Assembly (NCBI GenBank): GCA_045561735.1 | Contig: JBJKXC010000010.1 | Span: 1 to 52,154, forward strand | DNA length: 52,154 nt | Source of the DNA: UBA3537 sp045561735 | Lineage (GTDB): Bacteria > Bacteroidota > Bacteroidia > Flavobacteriales > Flavobacteriaceae | Direction of reading: 5' to 3' | Shown: positions 13,290-22,516 of the stretch, piece by piece | How the letters are laid out: every line of letters starts with the position of its first letter | How positions within the stretch are numbered: position 1 is the stretch's first letter | Notes under the pieces: generated by a model | What the model was told of the DNA's origin: nothing | Databases searched by the model: none | What the model saw: the letters and a program-made list of their open reading frames with translations, nothing else | Made by a program: the position numbers and the translations under genes

Positions 13290-14687
13290 TTAGTTCAATA
13301 ATTTCACTTCTACACGTCTATTTTGTGCTCTTCCGTCTGATGTATCATTGGGAGCAATTGGAGCTAATTCTCCAAAACCAACAGTCGATAGCCTAGAACC
13401 GTCAATACCATTTTTTGTTAGAAAATTAAATACTGAGCTGGCTCTTTTTTCAGACAATCTTTGGTTAAATTTTTCTGTGAATTTACTATCAGTGTGTCCC
13501 TCAAGAGCAAATTTAGTTTCTGGATAAGCATTCAGAATAGCTACAACCTCAAGAAGCAGAATCTCGCCATCTTCTAAAATAGAAGATTGTCCGGTATTAA
13601 ATGTAACAGGGCCTAATCCCGTCAGCATTTCGTTAATTATAACACTAGGGTCTTCAGGGCATCCGTTATTAGCAACAGACCCTACTTCATTTGGACATTC
13701 GTCATCTTTATCTAAGACAGAGTCTCCGTCAGTGTCAGGCCATGGACATCCTCTGTTGCCTCTTGGGCCAGCAATACTTGGACAATTATCATCTGCATCT
13801 GTAATGCCATCATCATCGGCATCAGGGCATCCAGCTAAGGATGATAAACCTACAACATCTGGACACTGGTCTTTGTCGTTTGCAACGCCATCTCCGTCGG
13901 AGTCCGCACAGCCCTCGAATTCTACAGAACCGAATTCGTTTGGACAACGATCGTCAGAATCTTGTATGCCATCGCCGTCAGTATCTGGACAGCCATTAAA
14001 CATTTCTAAACCAGGAACTTGTGGGCAAACGTCCTTTTTGTCATATATCCCATCACCATCCGTATCAGTCCCGCCGAATCTAATAGAAAGACCTAAAGAA
14101 TGACGCAAATGTTGTGGTAAAATATTTGTTTTACTTTCGTCAACGTGGTTATAAGTTGTTTGTAAAGTCAATCCCAGTTGATCACCAAACCAATAGGAAA
14201 TTCCTGCAGAAAGGTTTATGTGACCCCAGCCAATAAGTGCATCAGATTTTCCACTTTCGTTAGAGTTGTAAGGCCCTTCTTCAATCCATGTGTAACCTAC
14301 ACCAAGACCAATGTGAGGGTCCAACTTCTTCAGTTTTAATAAATTTGCAAAACTGTAGTTTAACGATCCGTCAAGAGACGCATAGATCAAATCTGTTTCT
14401 AGTTCTGCTTTGCCCCACCTTTTTATTTTATTGTAAGTACCTGTAAGACCAAAAGAAACATCCTTAGTCAAATAACGACCTACTGTAAGATATGGAAGCC
14501 CGTAGTTCAACTGGTCATCAGCCCCTTGCTGGTCGGTTTGACTTTCGGCTGGATAAATATCAATGGCAGATACTCCAACAGAAAATAGCCAGGGATTATC
14601 TTCATTTTGTGAACTCATAGTAGTAACACTAGCAACTAAAAAAAAGGCACAAAACGTTAATTTAAAATTTCGCATAGAATAATTCAT
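13290..14687 (-). CDS. OmpA family protein with thrombospondin type 3 repeats
   Basis: 465 residues; a start at 14687 or 14675 both give a signal peptide (NFKLTFCAFFLVASVTTMSS). Residues ~25-205 form an outer-membrane beta-barrel (alternating strands such as YGLPYLTVGRYLTKDVSFGL and LSAGISYWFGDQLGL). Residues ~208-345 hold five thrombospondin type 3 calcium-binding repeats, each of the form D-x-D-G-D-G-x-x-D-x-x-D-x-C-P. The C-terminus (~355-465) is an OmpA peptidoglycan-binding domain: LEGHTDSKFTEKFNQRLSEKRA and AQNRRVEVKLL. The role is a structural link between outer membrane and peptidoglycan. It is well expressed in relatives, which fits its own terminator. It sits between addA and addB without functional connection. 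Confidence 0.93.
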   Translation of the reverse strand: MNYSMRNFKLTFCAFFLVASVTTMSSQNEDNPWLFSVGVSAIDIYPAESQTDQQGADDQLNYGLPYLTVGRYLTKDVSFGLTGTYNKIKRWGKAELETDLIYASLDGSLNYSFANLLKLKKLDPHIGLGVGYTWIEEGPYNSNESGKSDALIGWGHINLSAGISYWFGDQLGLTLQTTYNHVDESKTNILPQHLRHSLGLSIRFGGTDTDGDGIYDKKDVCPQVPGLEMFNGCPDTDGDGIQDSDDRCPNEFGSVEFEGCADSDGDGVANDKDQCPDVVGLSSLAGCPDADDDGITDADDNCPSIAGPRGNRGCPWPDTDGDSVLDKDDECPNEVGSVANNGCPEDPSVIINEMLTGLGPVTFNTGQSSILEDGEILLLEVVAILNAYPETKFALEGHTDSKFTEKFNQRLSEKRASSVFNFLTKNGIDGSRLSTVGFGELAPIAPNDTSDGRAQNRRVEVKLLN

Positions 14688-14896
14688 TTATTGATTATAA
14701 CAGATGCAAATGTAAGGCCTAAAATTGATTTAACAAACATATCTGATGAATTTTACCACAATAATAAAGTCGTTGCGGTTAATAAGCTTGTTTTATCAGT
14801 GACTTTCAGCGACCAGAACAATGAAGCCTATTAAATCATTGTTTTATATTTTGTCGTGGCTTTGAGAAGTTTATTGGAATTGCTGTTCTCTGGTTT

Positions 14897-17800
14897 TTAT
14901 CCCAAGATTTTAATAGAGAGTTTAGGGTATATAAAAACTAAAATCTTTTTCTCAACATGATAGCTCATTTGCTTTACAGTTTCCGCGTAATTGTCCAATT
15001 GGTGTTTATATTTTGGATTAAAATTTCCTGTTTTGTAATCTATAATGACGATGCTCCCGTTTTTATGTACGACCAGACGGTCTGGAATGATAATTTTGCC
15101 TTTTTCTGTCATTATTTCACGCTCATTGTAAACCGTCACTTCGTTGCCGTAATACCTTTCTAATTTAGGATGTGTGACAATTGATTTAAGCACCTTTCTT
15201 AATTGCTGCCCTTGTGGTTTTGTAATCAAACCCTGTCCGATGGATTCTTGGATTGCAATGGGAATGTCCATTTGGGTGTGAATTTTTGAAAGTAAAAGAT
15301 GTAAAAGGTTGCCTTTTTCAATCGCCTCTGTTAATTTACTGTCCCACATATATGCGGCTTTTGTAGCCATTGAAATATTGCGCTCGTTTGAAGGAGTCGA
15401 AATAAACTTTCTGGGCGTTCTGGTGTGAAATTTTAAGGGCATTTCAGCATGCAGACCCTCTAATTTTCCAAAAGAGTACTCTAAATCTCCTGAGCGCCAC
15501 TTCTGCTCTGCATTTAAGAACCCAACCAATAAATCCGAGTAGGTCTTTGAAGAGTCTGATTTCTGATTGTTAGACGGGGCCTCCCCAATTATATACAATT
15601 GGTCTACAGCTCTTGTTAGGGCAACATAAAGCAGGTTAATGTTGTCCAGCTCTAGCTTAGATTGATGCTCAACGTAACGCGCTTTGGAGGCAGCATTAAA
15701 ATATTCAAAATCTTTGTTATAATTCATCAAAAAATGTGGAAAATTGGGGTCTATGTGGGCCGTTGGCATCCATTCCTTAGGGTCTATTTCTTTGTAGATA
15801 TTAAGCGCTGCAAAAGGAAATATAACGACTGGGAATTCTAGCCCTTTAGCCTTGTGTACCGTCATAATTTGAACAGCTTCAACTCCTCTTGGAGAAACGA
15901 TGCTTAAATTGTCTTTCTTTTGTTCGTAATGCTCTAAAAACTGAGGCAGACTTGAAGTGTTTTTTAAGGTGTATTCAAAAATAAAATCTAAAAAGAATTG
16001 AACATAAGCGTCAGAAGTGCTTACCAAATCAAATGTATTGACAACCATTTCAGCCGCATCATAGATGGGCTGGCTAAGCACTTCTTGTTCATTAAATTGA
16101 ATGCCAAATGAACGAAGCGATTTAAAAAATAAATCAGGCCTTAAGTGGAGGTGTTTAAGCCTAAATTGGTGCCCTGCTTGAATCCCGTGCTTATCTATTA
16201 AATAATTTATAAGCTGCAACTGGGACATGGCGTCAGTAGGGTCTAGAATATATTTAAAAACCGCAACAATAAGCTGAACCTCCTTGGAAGAAGAGACTAA
16301 TAGGCTTTGGTTTGATATGATGGGAATGTTTTTTGCGCTCAAATAATCGGCCACCGCAACCCCTTCTTTCTGTTTTCTAACCAATACACAGATGTGTTTA
16401 AAGTTCGCTTTTTTAGAGGAAGTCATGTAATTTGAAATCGTTTCAAAAACTTTTTGCGAATAGCGCAGGCCTTTGTCATCTTCTTTTTTTAGTAATAAAA
16501 AGTTAATGTGTACGTAGCCCAGCTTAGAAACGAAGGGTTTTTGGGGCGCGCTTTGGTATATTTTTTGGTGAGCCTTATTAGTGAATAAAACCTTTGAAAC
16601 ATGTTCAAAAAAAGCATTGTTAAAAGTCACAATATTTTGACAACTTCTGTAATTAACAGGTAAGTCAAACACCTTGGCCTGAGTTGGAAATGAGGTAGTG
16701 TTGTTTATAAGATCAATAAATTGCTCGGGGTGTCCGCCTCGCCATCGGTATATGGCTTGCTTAGGGTCTCCTACAAGCAAGACAGACCCCTTGGTACTAG
16801 CAAGCGCGTTGACCATAAGCGGCGTTAAATTTTTCCACTGCATTTCTGATGTGTCTTGAAATTCATCGATAAAATAATGCTCGAATTTTTCTCCAATTCG
16901 CTCATAGATAAAAGGGATCGGCTGAGATTTTATTTCTTTGCCTATAAGGCTGTTAAACTCAGAAATTAAAATTAAATTTTGTTCTTTTTTAAGCGTGTTT
17001 AGTTCCTTTTGAATCAATGTAATTACCGAAAGGGGGGTGGCGTTTTGTTGAATGTTGCGTAAATATTTTAACCTATATAGCGCCTTTCTAGTCGCTTCAA
17101 ACACCGTCGTAACAAAGGTCCTTATGCTGTCGATCTTCTCTTTGATTTGCTGTGGCGTTTTTTGAGTGTAAAAAGGGGTAGTCGTTATGTTTAATTGCCA
17201 AACAGCATCGAGTTTTACATCCATTTGTTTGGACGCTAATGCTAGAAAATACTTTGGGATAGAGCCCCGGATGAAGTCGGAAAATTCCAGACCACTCGTA
17301 CGAAATTTTTCAAGAACTTCTGCTGCTGCTGTAACAATTTGACTTGACAACAAGCCCTGCTCCTTTTCGATGGCGCTACTAAGTCTACGGAAGGCTTTTA
17401 GGTCTTGGCTAGACAGCGTGTTAAGAAACGTATTCGCTGTTTCTTTTGTTAAAAGTTGAGCTATTCTATTTAAGTCTAAGGCAATGTCCCAGCTTTTGTC
17501 ATCATCAGTTTTTGACAGCGCGTATTGAACCAAAACTTTTGTAAGCTCGGGGTCTTGGCCGGCTTTTTGAATAAGGCGATCAACGGCCTGTTGTAGTAAA
17601 AAATCTTTGTCAAGTTCTACCTCAAAATTCATTGGCAAACCTAAATCATAAGCAAAGGTTCGAATCAATTTCTGATTAAATTTATCAATCGTTGAAACCT
17701 CAAAGCTGCCATAGTTATGTAAAATTTTATGAATCAGTGTTCGCGACTTTAGGTGAAGCGCCTTGCCGCTAAGTTTTAGATCTTTTAAAAGTTCCAAAAA

Positions 17801-18019
17801 TATCACATCGTTGGATTGTAATATTGAAGGTGTCGAAAAGCGCATTAGTTTGTCCAAAATACGTCGCCTCAACTCGTCAACAGCCTTGTTCGTAAACGTA
17901 ATGGCTAATATGTGGCGGTGGGGCAAATAGGCCTCAGAAGTCAAAATTATTTTTAAGTATTCTTTGACGAGTGTGTAAGTCTTGCCGCTTCCAGCTGATG
18001 CATTGTAAATTTTAAACAT
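14897..18019 (-). CDS. addA: AddA-like UvrD-type helicase/nuclease
   Basis: 1040 residues. Superfamily 1 helicase motifs in order: Walker A NASAGSGKTYTLVKE (~7-20), FTNKAVDELRRR (Ia), FIDEFQDTSEMQW (motif II, ~380), VGDPKQAIYRWRGG (motif III, ~415), VNYRSCQNIV (IV), IMTVHKAKGLEFPVV (V, ~720) and LLYVALTRAVDQLYIIG (VI). The C-terminus carries a RecB-like nuclease: IPDRLVVHKNGSIVIIDYKTG (~980-1000). The product unwinds and degrades broken DNA ends to load recombinase, working with an AddB partner; the candidate partner is the frame-broken gene at 10467-13224. Divergent from sod across 113 nt, with a promoter-like element at 18032-18059. Confidence 0.9.
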   Translation of the reverse strand: MFKIYNASAGSGKTYTLVKEYLKIILTSEAYLPHRHILAITFTNKAVDELRRRILDKLMRFSTPSILQSNDVIFLELLKDLKLSGKALHLKSRTLIHKILHNYGSFEVSTIDKFNQKLIRTFAYDLGLPMNFEVELDKDFLLQQAVDRLIQKAGQDPELTKVLVQYALSKTDDDKSWDIALDLNRIAQLLTKETANTFLNTLSSQDLKAFRRLSSAIEKEQGLLSSQIVTAAAEVLEKFRTSGLEFSDFIRGSIPKYFLALASKQMDVKLDAVWQLNITTTPFYTQKTPQQIKEKIDSIRTFVTTVFEATRKALYRLKYLRNIQQNATPLSVITLIQKELNTLKKEQNLILISEFNSLIGKEIKSQPIPFIYERIGEKFEHYFIDEFQDTSEMQWKNLTPLMVNALASTKGSVLLVGDPKQAIYRWRGGHPEQFIDLINNTTSFPTQAKVFDLPVNYRSCQNIVTFNNAFFEHVSKVLFTNKAHQKIYQSAPQKPFVSKLGYVHINFLLLKKEDDKGLRYSQKVFETISNYMTSSKKANFKHICVLVRKQKEGVAVADYLSAKNIPIISNQSLLVSSSKEVQLIVAVFKYILDPTDAMSQLQLINYLIDKHGIQAGHQFRLKHLHLRPDLFFKSLRSFGIQFNEQEVLSQPIYDAAEMVVNTFDLVSTSDAYVQFFLDFIFEYTLKNTSSLPQFLEHYEQKKDNLSIVSPRGVEAVQIMTVHKAKGLEFPVVIFPFAALNIYKEIDPKEWMPTAHIDPNFPHFLMNYNKDFEYFNAASKARYVEHQSKLELDNINLLYVALTRAVDQLYIIGEAPSNNQKSDSSKTYSDLLVGFLNAEQKWRSGDLEYSFGKLEGLHAEMPLKFHTRTPRKFISTPSNERNISMATKAAYMWDSKLTEAIEKGNLLHLLLSKIHTQMDIPIAIQESIGQGLITKPQGQQLRKVLKSIVTHPKLERYYGNEVTVYNEREIMTEKGKIIIPDRLVVHKNGSIVIIDYKTGNFNPKYKHQLDNYAETVKQMSYHVEKKILVFIYPKLSIKILG

Positions 18020-18031
18020 TAGAGGCTTGAC

Positions 18032-18059
18032 TAAATTTAATTTATAGCAAAATAAACAA
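18032..18059 (-). promoter_or_regulatory. Candidate addA promoter with palindromic -7 element
   Basis: On the minus strand TTG (18059-18057) and TAAATTTA (18039-18032) are separated by 17 nt, within the Bacteroidota spacing range. The element ends 13 nt before the addA start, implying a very short leader. TAAATTTA is self-complementary and lies in a divergent gap. Confidence 0.45.
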
Positions 18060-18098
18060 TCTTAATAACATACTTCTTTATATATAGATTGAAAATTG

Positions 18099-18106
18099 TA
18101 AATTTG
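18099..18106 (+). promoter_or_regulatory. Candidate -7 element for sod
   Basis: TAAATTTG is an exact TAnnTTTG match, 26 nt before the sod ATG. No convincing TTTG is found at the -33 position. Confidence 0.45.
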
Positions 18107-18132
18107 AATAAATTTTAATACAATAAACAGCT

Positions 18133-18741
18133 ATGTCGTTTGAATTACCAAAACTAAAATATGCGTACGATGCTTTAGAGCCTAATATCGACGCGAGAAC
18201 AATGGAAATACACTATTCCAAACACCACAATGGATACACCGCAAAATTAAATGCTGCTATCCAGGGTACGCATCAAGAAAACGAAAGTATTGAAACTATT
18301 TTAAATACTTTGGATATGTCAAACAGTGGCGTTAGAAACAACGGGGGCGGTTTTTACAATCACAGCTTGTTTTGGGAGGTCATGAACCCTAATGACAAAG
18401 GATTTCTTTCTGGAGAGCTCAAGACGGCTCTAACTGCGGCTTTCGGGTCGTTTGAAGATTTTAAATCCACTTTTTCAAAGGCTGCGGCAACTCAATTTGG
18501 TTCAGGATGGGCCTGGCTATGCGCGCACAAGGGGGGCAAGCTAGAAATTTGCGCCACTCCTAATCAAGACAACCCGTTGATGCCTGGTGTTGGCTGTGGG
18601 GGTACTCCTATATTAGGAATTGATGTTTGGGAGCACGCCTATTATTTGAACTATCAGAATAGACGCCCCGATTATATCGATGCCTTTTTCAATGTGATTA
18701 ACTGGAATGAAGTCGCAAAAAGATATGCTGCAGTAAAATAA
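18133..18741 (+). CDS. Superoxide dismutase, Mn/Fe family
   Basis: 202 residues, full family length, no signal peptide, so cytoplasmic. It dismutates superoxide to peroxide and oxygen. Metal ligands are visible in their usual contexts: HYSKHHNGY (first His), NHSLFWEVM (second His), and DVWEHAYYLNY (Asp and third His). The NQDNPL segment, with Gln in the second sphere, together with the GGGFYNH opening, points to the Mn-preferring or cambialistic type rather than a strict Fe enzyme. The gene is monocistronic, with an exact -7 element at 18099 and a strong terminator at 18756. Confidence 0.95.
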   Translation: MSFELPKLKYAYDALEPNIDARTMEIHYSKHHNGYTAKLNAAIQGTHQENESIETILNTLDMSNSGVRNNGGGFYNHSLFWEVMNPNDKGFLSGELKTALTAAFGSFEDFKSTFSKAAATQFGSGWAWLCAHKGGKLEICATPNQDNPLMPGVGCGGTPILGIDVWEHAYYLNYQNRRPDYIDAFFNVINWNEVAKRYAAVK

Positions 18742-18755
18742 AAAAGACTCAAAAT

Positions 18756-18785
18756 AAAAAAGGTGAACGAATGTTCACCTTTTTT
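18756..18785 (+). terminator. Hairpin terminator after sod
   Basis: GGTGAAC (18762-18768) pairs with GTTCACC (18773-18779) across a GAAT tetraloop, with A6 before and T6 after. It can also function for the converging purF-like transcript. Confidence 0.9.
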
Positions 18786-18901
18786 GCCCCAAATCTACCA
18801 TGAACTTAACCTACTTATGTTATGGTATCTCAAATATATAGTTTAAATAAATATGGTAGATCATTTTTAGATGAAATGCATGTTTATTAGACGAAATGCT
18901 T

Positions 18902-20800
18902 TTAATATGCACGTTTCTTTCTTCCTTCGTAGAAATTAATGAAGGCTTGGTTTACCACCCTATTCCCTCCATCTGTAGGATAGTTGCCGGTAAAATACCA
19001 GTCTCCTAAATTTTTAGGGCAGGAGAGGTGTAAGTTTTCAATAGTTTGAAAAATTATTTTGACTTCTGCCGTTATTCCATCTTCACTTAAAAGGGTGGCA
19101 ATTTTCTCAGAAATTTGGGCTGCAGTAAAAGGTGAGTAAATCTCTTTGACAAAATTTTCTACTTCTGAGTCCTCATAAGTTTCCTGTGCTTTACATTTGG
19201 CGTAAATGTTTTCGATTAACTGATGTTTCCCTTGTTCTCTCAAAAGTGATAACGCTGCTCGAAATGCCACAAGGTCCTCCAAATTAGCCATATCAATGCC
19301 ATAACAGTCGGGGTAGCGTATTTGGGGTGCAGAAGAGACAACAACAATTCTTTTGGGTGATAAACGGTCTAACATTTTGAGAATGCTCTTTTTTAATGTG
19401 GTTCCTCTTACAATGCTGTCGTCAATGATTACCAAGTTGTCTTCAGGCTTTATAACCCCATAAGTAATATCATAGACGTGAGCGACCAGGTCGTCACGAG
19501 TGCTATCCTCTGTGATGAAAGTTCTCAGCTTAACATCTTTTACTGCAATTTTTTCAACACGTGTGTGAACCGATAAAACTTGGGTGACTTTTTCTGCAGA
19601 CAAGGATCTTTTCCCTTCTAATATTTCTTTTGTTTTTCTTTTATTTAAATAGGAATCAACAGTTTCAATCATCCCTAAAAAAGAGGTTTCCGCAGTATTC
19701 GGGATGAATGAAAAGACCGTGTTTTTAATGTCGTGGCCTACCAGCTTCAACACCTCAGGGACCAGTAATTTCCCCAACATTTTGCGTTCTCTATAAATTT
19801 CGGCATCACTGCCTCTTGAAAAATAGATGCGCTCAAAGGAGCACGCTTTTCGCTCAACAGGTTCTAATATTTGATCTATGGATACTTCCCCAGATTTTTT
19901 GGTGATAATGGCACTTCCGGGAAGTAATTCACATACAGAATCGTAGTCCACATTAAAAACGGTTTGAATAACAGGCCGCTCTGAGGCTACCACCACTACC
20001 TCATCATCCTTATAATAGTAAGCAGGTCGAATTCCGGCGGGGTCTCGCAGCACAAAAGAATCTCCGTGACCAATCATCCCGGCCATGGCGTAGCCACCAT
20101 CCCAATTCTTAGAAGCTTTTTTTAGGATCTTTTTTATGCTCAAGCGTTCAGCAATTATTGAGGAGCAGTCTGCTTTACTGAGGCCGTCCTTCTTTAATTT
20201 TTTATACAATTTTGCCACAGCATCGTCTAAAAAATGCCCAATTTTTTCCATGATGGTGATTGTGTCTGTATAGTCTTTGGGGTGTTGTCCAAGCTCCACT
20301 AAATTGTTAAAAAGCTGACGCACATTGGTCATGTTAAAATTCCCTGCCAAAATCAGATTGCGATGCATCCAATTATTTTGCCTCAAAAATGGGTGAACGC
20401 TTTCAACGCTATTTTTCCCGAATGTTCCGTATCGCACATGCCCAAGCATCACTTCGCCAAGGTAAGGGGTCTGCTGCTTTAGTTTAGAAGTGTCATCTCT
20501 AAGCTTAGGGTTCTCTTCTAGAACTTTATTAATCCGCTCATTAATTTGAGCAAAAATGTCCTGTATCGGTTGTTGAGCTACGGAACGAACACGACTGATA
20601 TAACGCTGGCCAGGATCCATATTAAGTTTAATGCTTGCAAAGCCTGCGCCATCCTGCCCCCTATTGTGCTGCTTTTCCATGATGAGATACATCTTATTAA
20701 TACCATAGAAAGCTGTCCCGTACTTTTTTTTGTAATACTCAATGGGCTTTAAAAGCCTAATGTGGGCAATACCGCATTCGTGTTTAACTGCATCACTCAT
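18902..20800 (-). CDS. purF: Amidophosphoribosyltransferase-like protein (long PurF)
   Basis: 632 residues, roughly 130 longer than classical PurF. The N-terminal class II glutamine amidotransferase domain begins KHECGIAHIRLL, with the nucleophile Cys9 exposed after removal of eight residues; QHNRGQDGAGFA, GHVRYGTFG and GNFNMTN form the glutaminase site. The phosphoribosyltransferase domain has LRDPAGIRPAYY, YFSRGSDAEIYRER, and the PRPP loop VIIDDSIVRGTT (~452-464). Classical PurF makes phosphoribosylamine from PRPP and glutamine, the first purine step; the presence of purN three genes upstream on the same strand supports a purine role. The extra length (helical insert near 85-105 and a longer C-terminus) is the Bacteroidota form. 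Confidence 0.88.
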   Translation of the reverse strand: MSDAVKHECGIAHIRLLKPIEYYKKKYGTAFYGINKMYLIMEKQHNRGQDGAGFASIKLNMDPGQRYISRVRSVAQQPIQDIFAQINERINKVLEENPKLRDDTSKLKQQTPYLGEVMLGHVRYGTFGKNSVESVHPFLRQNNWMHRNLILAGNFNMTNVRQLFNNLVELGQHPKDYTDTITIMEKIGHFLDDAVAKLYKKLKKDGLSKADCSSIIAERLSIKKILKKASKNWDGGYAMAGMIGHGDSFVLRDPAGIRPAYYYKDDEVVVVASERPVIQTVFNVDYDSVCELLPGSAIITKKSGEVSIDQILEPVERKACSFERIYFSRGSDAEIYRERKMLGKLLVPEVLKLVGHDIKNTVFSFIPNTAETSFLGMIETVDSYLNKRKTKEILEGKRSLSAEKVTQVLSVHTRVEKIAVKDVKLRTFITEDSTRDDLVAHVYDITYGVIKPEDNLVIIDDSIVRGTTLKKSILKMLDRLSPKRIVVVSSAPQIRYPDCYGIDMANLEDLVAFRAALSLLREQGKHQLIENIYAKCKAQETYEDSEVENFVKEIYSPFTAAQISEKIATLLSEDGITAEVKIIFQTIENLHLSCPKNLGDWYFTGNYPTDGGNRVVNQAFINFYEGRKKRAY

Positions 20801-20878
20801 TTACGAATTTTTGTTGTCTTTTTTGTCGGGGTTTTTAAAATGAGAATTCTTTTCAAAGTTATGCATTTAAAAAATAAG

Positions 20879-21796
20879 TTACAGTTCAAATTGAGTCAAT
20901 TTTTTAAAAGCCTCTAAACGAAGCTCTAAAGCTGATCCCTTAAGGTTAAGCAAGCGCTCGGGCCCGAATTCTTCAACACAAAATGAAGCCATTGCGGAAC
21001 CATAAATCAAAGCGCGCTTCATGTTTTCAAATGAAAAATCATTGGTTTTGGTTAAATGCCCTGAAAAGCCCCCCGCGAAAGTATCCCCTGCACCAGTAGG
21101 GTCAAATACCGTTTCTAGTGGGAGTGCTGGGGCCGAAAACAACTTGTCTTCATTAAAGAGCAGTGCGCCATGCTCCCCCTTTTTTATGACTACAAATTGA
21201 GGGCCCATTTCGTAAATCTTACGTGCAGCAACAACTAAAGAGTTTTCGCCTGTTAGTTGGCGCGCTTCTTCATCGTTAATGGTAATTATATCCACCCTTT
21301 TTATAACTTCTAAAAGTTCATTTAACGCATTGTCCATCCAAAAATTCATGGTGTCTAGAATAATGAGCGCCTTAGGGTTGGTAAGCTGAGAAATCACATT
21401 TGCTTGATTGGCGGGTGCTAAATTCCCTAAAACAACAACACTGGCATCTTTAAAAGCATCGGGGACGATAGGGTTAAATTTTGTTAAAACATTCAGGTCG
21501 GTGGTAATGGTGTCGCGCTCATTCATGTTCTTGTGATAACGGCCGCTCCAAAAAAACGTTTTTTCTTCTGCAATAATTTCTATAGCCGATGTGTTTATTT
21601 GATGGGCCTGAAATGATTCTAAATATGACTTTGGGAAGTCCCCGCCAACGACCGAAACGATGGCACTTTGAACATGAAACTGTGAAGCAGATAGTCCAAT
21701 GTACGGCGCAGAGCCTCCAAGGATTTTATCTGTTTTTCCAAAGGGGGTTTCAATGGCATCAAAAGCAACAGTCCCAACAATCAAAAGTTTGTTCAT
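20879..21796 (-). CDS. PfkB family sugar/nucleoside kinase
   Basis: 305 residues. PfkB signatures: GTVAFDAIETPFG with GGSAPYIGLSASQF near the N-terminus (substrate-binding Gly-Gly), and DPTGAGDTFAGGF near residue 240, holding the catalytic Asp and the anion hole. NDEEARQLTG and VVIKKGEHGALLF are typical of ribokinase-like members. Substrate is uncertain; position between a purF-like gene and rnhA-purN hints at a nucleoside (for example adenosine-kinase-like) or ribose compound. It is spaced 78 nt from each neighbour and probably part of the same minus-strand cluster. Confidence 0.85.
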   Translation of the reverse strand: MNKLLIVGTVAFDAIETPFGKTDKILGGSAPYIGLSASQFHVQSAIVSVVGGDFPKSYLESFQAHQINTSAIEIIAEEKTFFWSGRYHKNMNERDTITTDLNVLTKFNPIVPDAFKDASVVVLGNLAPANQANVISQLTNPKALIILDTMNFWMDNALNELLEVIKRVDIITINDEEARQLTGENSLVVAARKIYEMGPQFVVIKKGEHGALLFNEDKLFSAPALPLETVFDPTGAGDTFAGGFSGHLTKTNDFSFENMKRALIYGSAMASFCVEEFGPERLLNLKGSALELRLEAFKKLTQFEL

Positions 21797-21874
21797 CTAA
21801 TACAATAAACGTTAAAGAACAAACTTACACAAAAATTAGGGTTAATAAAACAAATTATGAATGAATCCCAGGGC

Positions 21875-22516
21875 TTATTTTCTTCCAAAATCTGCTGGAA
21901 TTTCTCCCCAGGCTTTTGTTTCCCATTTTACAATTTTTGTTGAAAACGTATTGCTTTTCAACCATTGTTCTGCGCGTTCAATAAGCTCAAAAAGCTGTTG
22001 ATTTTCCAAAGTACTCTCTAGCTTTGTGTTGCATTTCTTTTTTAAAACCCAACTCATGGCTGTTTTAGAGTCTGTATACAAAAGCCGCTGGCTTTTTATT
22101 TTCTTTAAATGTGCCAACCCATGAACCAGGGCTAAGAATTCGCCTATATTATTTGTTCCTTTTTGATACGGTCCTTTGTGAAATAGTATCTTTTTTGTTT
22201 GAGTATCCACGCCCCTATATTCCATGAGTCCTGGGTTTCCACTTGAGGCCGCATCCACCGCTATAGAGTCTAAGTTGGGCTGACCCATCAAATTTAGTTT
22301 TTCAGAAGAAAAAACTGTTTTTGCCTTCTTATACTTTCCTATATAATCATTATACAGGCCTTCAAAAGCCTTCTCTGCCATGGCTTTGGTTTCAAAGGAT
22401 TTATACTGAGCGCCCTGAAAATTTTTGATTTGAAGCTGACACGCATTCCAAGAATCGAAAACGCCTGTCTTATGTCCTTTCCAAACCGTATAATATTTTT
22501 GTTTTGCCCTAGCCAT
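21875..22516 (-). CDS. rnhA: Ribonuclease HI with N-terminal viroplasmin-like domain
   Basis: 213 residues. The N-terminal ~50 residues (KYYTVWKGHKTGVFDSWNACQLQIKNF...KSFETKAMAEKAF) form the viroplasmin/RNase-H1 hybrid-binding domain known from eukaryotic RNase H1 and some bacteria. The catalytic domain has the acidic residues AVDAASSGNPG (Asp), NNIGEFLALVHGL (Glu), LLYTDSKTAMSW (Asp) and a late Asp in PADFGRK. It removes RNA from RNA-DNA hybrids such as R-loops and primers. The start overlaps the purN stop by 8 nt, so the two are coupled. Confidence 0.92.
   Translation of the reverse strand: MARAKQKYYTVWKGHKTGVFDSWNACQLQIKNFQGAQYKSFETKAMAEKAFEGLYNDYIGKYKKAKTVFSSEKLNLMGQPNLDSIAVDAASSGNPGLMEYRGVDTQTKKILFHKGPYQKGTNNIGEFLALVHGLAHLKKIKSQRLLYTDSKTAMSWVLKKKCNTKLESTLENQQLFELIERAEQWLKSNTFSTKIVKWETKAWGEIPADFGRK

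Noticed and set aside
13735..14065. Repeated DNA pattern suggesting a tandem repeat or CRISPR-like array
   Set aside because: The periodicity is that of five coded calcium-binding repeats; units diverge at the DNA level and there are no spacers.
13732..14103. Plus-strand frame of 123 codons within the OmpA-type gene
   Set aside because: It is the mirror of the Asp/Gly-rich thrombospondin repeats; the low-complexity Pro/Ser translation is a by-product of those codons.
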